The notes below the pieces were generated by a model. It ran no database searches, was not told where the DNA came from, and saw only the letters and a list, made by a program, of their open reading frames with translations. From positions 1 to 47,946 of the forward strand of contig QKEI01000146.1 in assembly GCA_003251795.1 (NCBI GenBank): a stretch of DNA of 47,946 bases, written 5' to 3'. The position numbers and the translations under genes were made by a program. Positions 28,211 through 35,824 of the stretch are shown piece after piece. The DNA is from Candidatus Muproteobacteria bacterium (GTDB lineage: Bacteria; Pseudomonadota; Gammaproteobacteria; Acidiferrobacterales; SPGG2). How positions within the stretch are numbered: position 1 is the stretch's first letter; every line of letters starts with the position of its first letter.

Positions 28211-28755
28211 TCGATATCGTGTTGCTCAGTTTCTTGGCAGTCACGGCAATTGCCATCGTGTCACTGCGCGATCTATTTGCCGTGGTCATGTTATTCGGTA
28301 TCTACAGCTTACTGTCGGCGAGCATCTTTCTGGTGCTCGATGCGGTCGACGTATCATTCACGGAAGCAGCCGTCGGTGCCGGAATTTCCACCGTGCTCAT
28401 GCTCGGTACGCTGGCACTGACCGCACGCACGGAAAAAAAACCGGCGCACCTGGCGTGGTTGCCGCTGCTTGTCGTTGCCATCACCGGCGCGGCGCTGATC
28501 TACGGTACTCTCGACATGCCACGCTGGGGTGACGCCAACGCCCCGATCAACCAACACGTGGTGCCACGTTACATCCTCGGATCGCTTCCGGAAACGAGCG
28601 TGCCCAACATCGTCACTGCCGTGCTCGCAAGCTACCGAGGCTACGACACACTCGGTGAGGTGACTGTAATCTTCACTGCCGGCATCGGCGTAATGCTGCT
28701 GCTCGGTAATGGTAACAGCAACCGCCGCCGCAAGAAGGGAGGACGCAAACGGTGA
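28198..28755 (+). CDS. MbhD-MbhE module protein (DUF4040), equivalent to MrpA C-terminus
   Basis: Membrane protein of about 185 residues. The first part is MbhD/DUF4040 (VSLRDLFAVVMLFGIYSLL, FTEAAVGAGISTVLML) and the second is MbhE-like (PNIVTAVLASYRGYDTLGE, followed by VTVIFTAGIGVMLLLG). In standard Mrp these form the C-terminal tail of MrpA; here they are a separate gene. The start is unclear: no ATG, GTG or TTG lies where homologues begin. ATC 28198 is six bases after AAGGAAGG and gives IEHLIDIV. Later GTG 28219 or CTG 28207 are possible. It overlaps mrpG and mrpB. Confidence 0.85.
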   Translation: MEHLIDIVLLSFLAVTAIAIVSLRDLFAVVMLFGIYSLLSASIFLVLDAVDVSFTEAAVGAGISTVLMLGTLALTARTEKKPAHLAWLPLLVVAITGAALIYGTLDMPRWGDANAPINQHVVPRYILGSLPETSVPNIVTAVLASYRGYDTLGEVTVIFTAGIGVMLLLGNGNSNRRRKKGGRKR

Positions 28756-29171
28756 AACATCATCTGGTCCTGCGCGTTGTTTCCAAGTTGCTGATCCCCT
28801 TCATTCTGTTGTTTGCCCTTTACGTACAGTTTCATGGCGACTACGGTCCCGGTGGCGGTTTCCAGGCTGGGGTCATATTCGGCGCCGGCTTTATCCTCTA
28901 CGCACTGATCTTTGGGCTGGAGACTGCGCGCAAAGTCGCGCGGCCAGCGGTGATTCGTGTGCTCGTCGCCGTCGGCGTGCTGATCTACGGTGGAGTCGGC
29001 GTGGTGTCGCTTCTGCTGGGCGGGCGTTACCTGGATTACAGCCTGCTCGCGCATGTGCCGGCGCACGGTCAACATCTGGGCATCGCCCTTATCGAGTTCG
29101 GGGTCGGCACCACCGTGGCCGCCGTCATGATCACTATTTTCTTCGCCTATGCGGGCCGGGGACGTCGTTAA
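28752..29171 (+). CDS. mrpB: Na+/H+ antiporter subunit B (MrpB/MnhB)
   Basis: MnhB-domain protein of 139 residues with four helices. It shows the typical QFHGDYGPGGGFQAGVIFG near residues 26-44 and GVGTTVAAVMITIFFAYAGR at the end. GTG start at 28752 overlapping the previous stop (GTGA); TAATG overlap with mrpC. Function: membrane subunit beside A/C in Mrp complexes. Confidence 0.94.
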   Translation: MKHHLVLRVVSKLLIPFILLFALYVQFHGDYGPGGGFQAGVIFGAGFILYALIFGLETARKVARPAVIRVLVAVGVLIYGGVGVVSLLLGGRYLDYSLLAHVPAHGQHLGIALIEFGVGTTVAAVMITIFFAYAGRGRR

Positions 29172-29524
29172 TGGAGTTGCTGGGCCTGTACAACTATTGG
29201 ATTGTCGTTTTCTTGATGATGGCGGGCTTTTACGTGGTGATTGCACGCGGCAACCTGGTCAAGAAGATTGTTGGTCTAAATCTGTTCCAGACGTCTGTAT
29301 TCATTCTTTACATATCCATGGGAAAGGTCGAGGGTGGCACGGCGCCGATTGTCGAAAAGGGAATTACCGTCTATTCCAATCCGCTGCCCCACGTCTTGAT
29401 ACTGACGGCGATTGTCGTGGGCGTGGCGACTACGGCGCTTGGATTGGCGCTGGTCGTGCGCATCAAAGAGGCCTACGGCACGGTCGAGGAGGATGAAATC
29501 CACCGTCAGGACGAGTCGCTGTGA
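29171..29524 (+). CDS. mrpC: Na+/H+ antiporter subunit C (MrpC/MnhC, NuoK-like)
   Basis: NuoK-like three-helix subunit of 117 residues. MrpC signature GNLVKKIVGLNLFQTSVF and the TPHVLILTAIVVG-like PLPHVLILTAIVVGVATTAL are present. The ATG shares a base with the mrpB stop. A charged C-terminal tail (about 98-117) overlaps the start of the first D subunit by 4 bp. Confidence 0.94.
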   Translation: MELLGLYNYWIVVFLMMAGFYVVIARGNLVKKIVGLNLFQTSVFILYISMGKVEGGTAPIVEKGITVYSNPLPHVLILTAIVVGVATTALGLALVVRIKEAYGTVEEDEIHRQDESL

Positions 29525-31002
29525 TCCGTCAACACCTCCCGATCCTCCAGGTAATCATTCCCCTGCTGAGCGCCCCGCTATCGGTGTTGCTGCACAAGCG
29601 CTGGTTGGTATGGGGGCTTACCGTGCTAGCCAGCATGTGTGCGTTCATTATCTCGATCTTGCTCTTGCAGCAGGTGCTCGCGCGCGGCGTCATCAGCTAT
29701 GAGCTCGGCGGTTGGGCCGCGCCGTGGGGTATCGAGTATCGCATCGATGTGGTCAACGCGTTCGTATTGGTGATCATCTCAGCGATCGGCGCTATCGTGC
29801 CGCTGTACGCTGCGCGCAGTGTTGAGCGCGAGATAGCAGCGGATCGCATCAGTTTATTTTATACCGCGTACCTCCTGTGTCTTGCCGGACTGCTTGGCAT
29901 CGCTGCCACAGGCGATGCGTTCAATGTGTTCGTATTCCTGGAAATTTCCTCGCTGTCTTCTTACATCCTGATCAGCCTCGGCCACGACCGCCGCGCCCTC
30001 ACGGCTTCCTATCAATACCTGGTCATGGGTACCATCGGCGCGACCTTCATCCTGATTGGCATCGGTCTGGCCTACATGATGACCGGCACACTGAACATGA
30101 TGGACCTGGCGCGGCGTGTTCCGGCTGTCGCCGACACGCGTACGATCCGAGCGGCGCTGGCGTTTCTCACCGTTGGTATCAGCCTCAAGCTGGCGCTTTT
30201 TCCACTGCACCTGTGGCTACCAAATGCCTACGCCTACGCGCCGTCGACGGTCACCGCCTTCCTCGCGGCCACCGCCACCAAGGTCGCCATTTACCTGCTG
30301 TTGCGCTTCCTGTTTACGATTTTTGGCGCAGTGCTGTCATTCGAGGAAATGATCCTGCATTTCGTCTTGATGCCACTGGCTCTGGTTGCCGTGTTCAGCG
30401 CATCAATCGTCGCCATCTTTCAGGATAACCTCAAGCGCATGCTGGCCTATTCCAGCGTTGCTCAGATCGGTTACATCATTCTCGGCATCAGCTTCGTCTC
30501 GGTGACGGGACTGACTGCCGGCATTCTGCATCTGTTCAACCATGCGCTGATGAAAGGGGCGTTGTTCATGGCGCTCGGTTGCGTTGTTTATCGGCTCGGT
30601 TCGGTGCGGCTGCGCGACATCGCTGGACTGGGGCGCCGTATGCCGTGGACCTTCGCCGCCATTGTCATTGGCGGTTTAAGTCTGATCGGCATACCGCTCA
30701 CGGTCGGCTTCATCAGCAAATGGTACCTAGTGCTAGCTGCGCTTGAGAGTCAGCTTTGGTGGGTTGCCGTGCTGGTGCTGGTGGGCTCACTGCTGGCGGT
30801 TGCCTATGTCTGGCGTGTGGTGGAAGCGGCATTCTTTCAGCCACCTCCCCGGCATGCTGCACAGTATCAGGAAGCACCACTGTCCTTGCTCATACCTACG
30901 TGGATCTTGATCGGTGCCAACATCTATTTCGGCATCGATGCCGAGCGTACCGTGTCCATCGCGCAACGCGCTGCTGAGTGGCTGTTGCGAGGACCCTCAT
31001 GA
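29521..31002 (+). CDS. mrpD: Mrp antiporter subunit D, first copy (NuoL/M/N-like)
   Basis: Proton-conducting membrane subunit of 493 residues with about 14 helices. Key charged residues are kept: the TM5 glutamate in VFLEISSLSSY, the TM7 lysine in ISLKLALFPLHLWLP, the next lysine in ATATKVAIYLL, and the TM12 lysine in HALMKGALFMALG. So it should be able to move protons or cations. GTG start overlaps mrpC (GTGA). It is the first of three related subunits in this operon and is the one in the usual mrpD place. Confidence 0.92.
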   Translation: MIRQHLPILQVIIPLLSAPLSVLLHKRWLVWGLTVLASMCAFIISILLLQQVLARGVISYELGGWAAPWGIEYRIDVVNAFVLVIISAIGAIVPLYAARSVEREIAADRISLFYTAYLLCLAGLLGIAATGDAFNVFVFLEISSLSSYILISLGHDRRALTASYQYLVMGTIGATFILIGIGLAYMMTGTLNMMDLARRVPAVADTRTIRAALAFLTVGISLKLALFPLHLWLPNAYAYAPSTVTAFLAATATKVAIYLLLRFLFTIFGAVLSFEEMILHFVLMPLALVAVFSASIVAIFQDNLKRMLAYSSVAQIGYIILGISFVSVTGLTAGILHLFNHALMKGALFMALGCVVYRLGSVRLRDIAGLGRRMPWTFAAIVIGGLSLIGIPLTVGFISKWYLVLAALESQLWWVAVLVLVGSLLAVAYVWRVVEAAFFQPPPRHAAQYQEAPLSLLIPTWILIGANIYFGIDAERTVSIAQRAAEWLLRGPS

Positions 31003-32456
31003 ACGCAACCACGGCGCTGTGGCTGACGATTGCCGTGCCGCTCGCCGGTGCCGCACTCGTCGTCGTGCTTGACCGGCGCCCCAATCAACGCGAGGGCGCA
31101 ACGCTGTTGACGGCCGTCGCATTGCTGGCGCTGGTGCTGCGTCTCTGGTTTGCCTTACAGGCCGGCGAGACTCCGGCAAAGGTGCTGGTAGAAACGCTAC
31201 CCGGAATCCCGCTTGCACTGGCGGTCGAACCTTTGGGAATGCTGTTCGCGCTAGTCGCCAGCACGCTCTGGATCGTGACATCGATCTATTCCATCGGTTA
31301 CATGCGCGCGCATCACGAGAAACACCAGACGCGCTTTTACTGCGCCTTCGCCGTTGCTTTAGCCAGCGCCATGGGAGTGGCGTTCGCCGCCAATATGTTC
31401 ACGCTGTTCGTCTTCTACGAGGCGCTGACACTCTCCACCTATCCGCTAGTGACCCATGCCGGCACCCAGGAAGCGAGGCGTGCAGGGCGTGTTTATCTCG
31501 GCTTGCTGCTCGGCACGTCGATTGGCCTGCAGCTGTTTGCCATTGTGTGGACCTGGATGCTTACGGGCACGCTCGATTTCCGCGACGGCGGTATCTTGCG
31601 CGACGCCGCTCCACCAACGGTGATCGGCGCGCTCTACATCATCTATATCTTCGGCATCGGCAAGGCGGCACTGATGCCGTTTCATCGTTGGTTACCAGCG
31701 GCTATGGTCGCACCCACACCGGTCAGCGCGCTGCTGCATGCGGTGGCGGTGGTCAAGGCCGGCGTTTTCACCGTGCTAAAGGTAACGGTGTATCTGTTTG
31801 GCATCGATCTGCTGGCGCATAGCGGTGTCAGCGAATGGCTGCCGTACGTGGCGGCCGCGACGATACTGATAGCGTCACTGGTGGCCATGTCCCAGGATAA
31901 TCTGAAGCTGCGGCTCGCCTATTCTACCGTCAGCCAACTCGGTTATGTCGTGCTCGGCGCCCTGCTGGCCAATGCCGCCGGTATCATCGGCGGGGCAATG
32001 CATATCGCCATGCATGCCTTTGGCAAGATCACGCTGTTTTTCTGTGCCGGTGCCATACTGGTCGCCACGCATAAGACCGAGATCAGTCAGATGCGTGGCT
32101 TGGGTCGCTCCATGCCGATTACCATGGCGGCGTTCTTTATCTGTAGCTTGAGCATCATCGGACTTCCGCCCATGGGTGGCATGTGGAGTAAATGGTTCCT
32201 GGCGCTCGCTACCCTCGATGCCGGCAAATTATCGCTACTCGCAGTACTCATGGTCAGCACCCTGCTGAATGTCGCCTATTTGATGCCGATCCCGATACGG
32301 GCGTTCTTCAGCAGCGACAAGGCAACGGCGACCGGCATCAAGGAAGCGCCGCTGCCCTGCCTGATCGCGCTGATCATCAGCGCAATCGGTTGCATGTTGT
32401 TGTTTTTCTATCCAGACCCGGTTTATCGACTGATAACACCGGTGGTAGCACGCTGA
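30999..32456 (+). CDS. Mrp antiporter D-like subunit, second copy
   Basis: NuoL/M/MrpA-N-like proton channel subunit of 485 residues. Charged residues: glutamate in VFYEALTLSTYP, lysine in GIGKAALMPFHRWLP, lysine in AVVKAGVFTVLK and lysine in HAFGKITLFF. The SIYSIGYMRAHHE stretch resembles the N-terminal half of MrpA/NuoL, so this may replace MrpA-N, which otherwise is missing. ATG at 30999 overlaps the previous gene as ATGA. Confidence 0.88.
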   Translation: MNATTALWLTIAVPLAGAALVVVLDRRPNQREGATLLTAVALLALVLRLWFALQAGETPAKVLVETLPGIPLALAVEPLGMLFALVASTLWIVTSIYSIGYMRAHHEKHQTRFYCAFAVALASAMGVAFAANMFTLFVFYEALTLSTYPLVTHAGTQEARRAGRVYLGLLLGTSIGLQLFAIVWTWMLTGTLDFRDGGILRDAAPPTVIGALYIIYIFGIGKAALMPFHRWLPAAMVAPTPVSALLHAVAVVKAGVFTVLKVTVYLFGIDLLAHSGVSEWLPYVAAATILIASLVAMSQDNLKLRLAYSTVSQLGYVVLGALLANAAGIIGGAMHIAMHAFGKITLFFCAGAILVATHKTEISQMRGLGRSMPITMAAFFICSLSIIGLPPMGGMWSKWFLALATLDAGKLSLLAVLMVSTLLNVAYLMPIPIRAFFSSDKATATGIKEAPLPCLIALIISAIGCMLLFFYPDPVYRLITPVVAR

Positions 32457-32457
32457 C

Positions 32458-32715
32458 ATGGCCAAACACAAACGCTACTTCTTGGACAAGCCGGAGAACG
32501 TAACCACACTCTGGCGCATATTCGTCGCTGTGTGCGCAGCGCTGCTGCTTGTCGATCTCGTGCATCATCGTCACGTCACTCATCCCTGGGAAAGTCTGCT
32601 GGGCTTCTACGCCCTCTTCGGTTTTATTGGCATCGTCCTCCTAATCATGGCGGCAAAGCAGCTGAGGCGGTTGGTCGCCCGCAAAGAAAATTATTACGAT
32701 GACGACGATCGCTAG
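32458..32715 (+). CDS. Small two-helix membrane protein in Mrp operon
   Basis: Protein of 85 residues, starting one base after the previous stop. It has two predicted helices (about 19-38 and 48-66), a charged N-terminus with FLDKPENVTTLWR, a conserved-looking HHRHVTHPWESLLGFYALFG between and within helices, and an acidic tail YYDDDDR. It overlaps the next gene by 17 bp. Not a named Mrp subunit. The position between two antiporter subunits suggests an accessory or assembly role; this is inference. Confidence 0.8.
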   Translation: MAKHKRYFLDKPENVTTLWRIFVAVCAALLLVDLVHHRHVTHPWESLLGFYALFGFIGIVLLIMAAKQLRRLVARKENYYDDDDR

Positions 32716-34396
32716 CCTGCCACCATTTGTGCTGTACTTCGCCGCCGCGTTGCCGGTAGCGCTGTTGCGGGGCTGGTCGCGTTCGCTGCTGCTCGTGTTG
32801 GTACCGATAGCCGGCGGCATCAGCCTGCTGTACGCCGAGCCTGGCGCTTATTGGCACGTCTCGCTCATGCAGTATCAGCTGATTCTCTACAAGGTGGATA
32901 AGCTCGCGTTACTGTTTGGCTACTTGTTCCAGTTGGCCGCTTTTATCGCCGTGGTCTTTTCACTACACGTGCGTGCTACCGGGGAACATGTGGCGGGTCT
33001 ACTTTATGTCGGCAGCGCGCTCGGTGCAGTGTTCGCTGGCGACCTCATTACGCTTTTCGTCTTCTGGGAACTGCTGGCTATTACCTCGGTGTTCCTGGTA
33101 TGGGCACGGCGCACACCCCGCGCCATTGCCGCAGGTCTGCGCTATCTCATCATCCAGATCCTCTCCGGTGTGCTGCTGCTGGCAGGCGCTATCGTACACG
33201 TCTCCCAGACTGGCTCTATCGAGTTCGGCTACCTCAGCCTCGGTGGGTTAGCCTCCTGGCTGATCTTTCTTGCCTTTGGCATCAAGTGTGCCTTTCCGCT
33301 GCTGCACAGCTGGTTGGTGGATGCCTACCCGGAAGCCACGCCTACGGGCACCGTGTTCCTGGCCACTTTCACCACCAAGGTAGCGGTCTACGCCCTAGCG
33401 CGCGCCTTTCCGGGCACCGAACTACTGATCTATATCGGTGCCGTGATGACATGTTTCCCCATTTTTTACGCCGTGATCGAGAACGATTTGCGCCGCGTGC
33501 TCGCCTACAGCACCATCAACCAACTCGGTTTCATGGTATGCGGTATCGGTCTGGGCAGCGCGCTCGCCATTAACGGCGCGGTCGCTCACGCCTTCAATGA
33601 CGTGATCTTCAAGGGACTCTTATTCATGTCGATGGGCGCAGTGCTACATGTCACCGGGCGCATCAAAGCCTCCGACCTTGGTGGTCTTTACAAGACCATG
33701 CCGATCACGACGGTGCTGTGCATCATCGGCGCCGCCTCGATCTCGGCAGTGCCATTGTTCAGCGCTTTCGTCAGCAAGGCGCTGATCTTGGCAGCCGCCC
33801 TCGAGGAAGGGCACCCGTTGGTGTGGTTGGCACTGCTGTTCGCTTCAGCCGGTGTGCTCGAGCACGCTGGCATCAAGATTCCCTTCTTTGCTTTCTTCGC
33901 CCACGACTCCGGTGTGCGCGCGAGGGAGCCGCCCATCAACATGCTGATGGCCATGAGCCTGGCGGCAATCCTGTGTGTATTTATCGGCAGCTACCCATGG
34001 GTGCTGTATGACCTGCTACCCCATGCGCTCGCCTTCACGCCGTTCGATTCGACGCACGTGATCGCGCAGATTCAATTGTTGCTGTTCGCCGGACTCGGCG
34101 TATTCTGGCTGATGCGCCGTGGCTGGTACCCGGCTGAAATCCGTGCAATCAACCTGGACGCCGATTGGAGCTACCGTTGGTTAGGCCCGCGCGTCACCCA
34201 CGCACTGACTGCACTGATTCGCCCGACCGACGCGGCAGTGCGCCGCAGTGTACGCCACCGTCTGCAGACCTTCTTGGATGCGTTGTTTCGCCACCATGGT
34301 CCGCAGGGTGTATTGGCTCGCAGCTGGCCCACGGGCAGCATGGTCATTTGGGTCGCGATTTCTCTTGCGGTCTACCTTGCACTCTATTACCTCTAG
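32699..34396 (+). CDS. Mrp antiporter D-like subunit, third copy with C-terminal extension
   Basis: Proton-conducting subunit of 565 residues. The core again keeps the glutamate (VFWELLAITSVFLVW), lysine (FGIKCAFPLLHSWLVDAYPEA region), lysine (TFTTKVAVYAL) and lysine (NDVIFKGLLFMSMGA). The last 95 residues form an amphipathic, Arg-rich extension (INLDADWSYRWLGPRV onward) ending in a final helix, longer than standard MrpD. Start ATG 32699 inside the small gene. It ends one base from the convergent tsaB stop, and no terminator is visible. Confidence 0.88.
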   Translation: MTTIASLPPFVLYFAAALPVALLRGWSRSLLLVLVPIAGGISLLYAEPGAYWHVSLMQYQLILYKVDKLALLFGYLFQLAAFIAVVFSLHVRATGEHVAGLLYVGSALGAVFAGDLITLFVFWELLAITSVFLVWARRTPRAIAAGLRYLIIQILSGVLLLAGAIVHVSQTGSIEFGYLSLGGLASWLIFLAFGIKCAFPLLHSWLVDAYPEATPTGTVFLATFTTKVAVYALARAFPGTELLIYIGAVMTCFPIFYAVIENDLRRVLAYSTINQLGFMVCGIGLGSALAINGAVAHAFNDVIFKGLLFMSMGAVLHVTGRIKASDLGGLYKTMPITTVLCIIGAASISAVPLFSAFVSKALILAAALEEGHPLVWLALLFASAGVLEHAGIKIPFFAFFAHDSGVRAREPPINMLMAMSLAAILCVFIGSYPWVLYDLLPHALAFTPFDSTHVIAQIQLLLFAGLGVFWLMRRGWYPAEIRAINLDADWSYRWLGPRVTHALTALIRPTDAAVRRSVRHRLQTFLDALFRHHGPQGVLARSWPTGSMVIWVAISLAVYLALYYL

Positions 34397-34397
34397 C

Positions 34398-35072
34398 TCA
34401 CTCGGAGCTACCGGGCTTGCGTACCACTTGATCACGCACGTAAACGGGTAGCGCTTGTTCGGGCGTTACTGCCTGTCCGCGCTGGAAATCGATTGCAGCC
34501 AGGGTGGCAACATCACGTGCGTGCGGATAGCGTTCGGGCAACCATGATTCCAGTCTCGCGCCTAATCTCTTCGTTAATACGTCGGCGTACCGGTCCCAGC
34601 CACTGCCAACGCCACGCCAACAGCCAACAGGTGGCAACGGTACCGCCTGTGGCGCAGCAACAGACTCCTCGCCGATTAACTCGAGCGTGCCGTTAGCCTC
34701 GCGCGTGAACGCCCCCCAGTAAACCTGCGACATGCGTGCATCTACAGCGGTCAGCACTTGGGCCGCATCCTGAGGCTGCGCCAGCGCCGCCAACGATGAT
34801 ACCGGTACCACAGGCAAATCGGCACCAAACGCGAGCCCTTGCACAACCCCGGTACCGATGCGCAGTCCGGTAAAAAGCCCGGGGCCGCGACCGAATGCGA
34901 CGGCGTCAAGCTGATTCAGGCGCAGATCAGCCTCCGCAAGCAACGCATCGACCATCAACAAGATGCGCGAGGAGTGCTGTTGGCCGAGCACGAGATCGTC
35001 GTACACGCTGCCGTCAATGGCGAGGGCGACGCTGCATGCTTCTGTGGAGGTATCGAAGGCCAGTATCTTCAA
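34398..35072 (-). CDS. tsaB: tRNA threonylcarbamoyladenosine biosynthesis protein TsaB
   Basis: Bacterial TsaB (YeaZ) of 224 residues, an ASKHA-fold partner of TsaD in making t6A37 on tRNAs. N-terminal ILAFDTSTEACSVAL and the GRGPGLFTGLRIGTGVVQGLA signature are intact. Convergent with the Mrp operon (stops one base apart). dinG/yoaA lies further upstream on the same strand, as in E. coli where yoaA and tsaB are neighbours. Confidence 0.95.
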   Translation of the reverse strand: MKILAFDTSTEACSVALAIDGSVYDDLVLGQQHSSRILLMVDALLAEADLRLNQLDAVAFGRGPGLFTGLRIGTGVVQGLAFGADLPVVPVSSLAALAQPQDAAQVLTAVDARMSQVYWGAFTREANGTLELIGEESVAAPQAVPLPPVGCWRGVGSGWDRYADVLTKRLGARLESWLPERYPHARDVATLAAIDFQRGQAVTPEQALPVYVRDQVVRKPGSSE

Positions 35073-35179
35073 GGCAGGATCCTAGGCCATAGCTGAGGCT
35101 AGGAATCATTATCCCGGATCGACGGTGTTTCCGTAAGGTCACGCGGTCCTCCGGCGTACCCTACTGTGTTAGGCGTAAC

Positions 35180-35503
35180 CTAGGAGTGCTTGGCCGCCTC
35201 AGTATGCATCGGGCTAGCTGCGCCTTCCTCGATCACCAGTTCCAGAATCTTGGCGATCACCTTAGAAAAGCGGCCGATGCCAAGATCGGCGGAATTCTTT
35301 TTGTATTCCTTATATACACGTTGCTGTGAATCGCCGCTGAGCGACGCGTACAACATGTAGCTGCCCGGGAAGTTTTCTTTCAAGGCAGCTTCGAAGTCGC
35401 GCAGCTCATCTGTGCCGGCGAAGGCGGGTCCACAGCCCAAGCTGATGGTTAAGAACGCGACAGTAAGGTAAGGGAGCAACGATTTGGCAATTCTTTTGAT
35501 CAT
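35180..35503 (-). CDS. Small exported protein of unknown function
   Basis: Protein of 107 residues with a clear Sec signal peptide (MIKRIAKSLLPYLTVAF..., cleavage after AFA at 29). The mature part of about 78 residues is polar and helical, with ENFPGSYMLYASLSGDSQQRV split by charged stretches. C24 lies in the signal region but the lipobox is poor. I do not recognise the family. It sits between tsaB and dinG on the same strand; a DNA stretch of 300 bp separates it from dinG, so it has its own promoter. Confidence 0.65.
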   Translation of the reverse strand: MIKRIAKSLLPYLTVAFLTISLGCGPAFAGTDELRDFEAALKENFPGSYMLYASLSGDSQQRVYKEYKKNSADLGIGRFSKVIAKILELVIEEGAASPMHTEAAKHS

Positions 35504-35805
35504 GCTGGTCGATGACCCCGCAGGTTAGTGTAGGCACGAGATTGCAAGCAAACTCTGTGCCAAACCCTGTCGTAAACATGCGACGCCTCGGCTTGCAATT
35601 TTGTCGCCGACAAGGTGGTGGTCGCCGCGAGGTGGATATAGGTATCTTCAACCGCTGACCAATGGCGGCAAAGTGTTAAGCGCTGGACCCGCGACGGTGC
35701 ACCCGTGGCTGTAAGACCACAAAAAAGGGTTTACCTGCTCGCGCGGACGTGTAACACTACGACCGATTCCAATAAGAACGAGCCTTTAATCGTTGAAAGG
35801 GCGGC
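35504..35805. other. Structured non-coding region, possible small RNA
   Basis: About 300 bp without a supportable coding region. On the plus strand it contains several short inverted repeats: CCGC/GCGG, ACGG/CCGT, GTGG/CCAC between about 35652 and 35720, and AACGA/TCGTT at 35777-35794. It ends in a strong plus-strand terminator, yet there is no plus-strand gene. A small RNA is a fair guess; no promoter is obvious. Confidence 0.4.
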
Positions 35806-35824
35806 TTAGCCGCCCTTTTTGTTT
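35796..35824 (+). terminator. Rho-independent terminator, plus-strand polarity
   Basis: Ten-bp stem (35796-35805 with 35809-35818), three-base loop, then TTTTTGTTT on the plus strand. The loop TTA is the TAA stop of dinG read on the other strand. The T-run is good only for rightward transcription; leftward it is TTTC. Confidence 0.8.

Noticed and set aside
35640..35750. Partial likeness to a cobalamin riboswitch (CCCGCGAC, GGCTGTAAG, TTTACCTGC words)
   Set aside because: The B12 box GCCACT(G) and the core order are missing, and no plus-strand gene follows.
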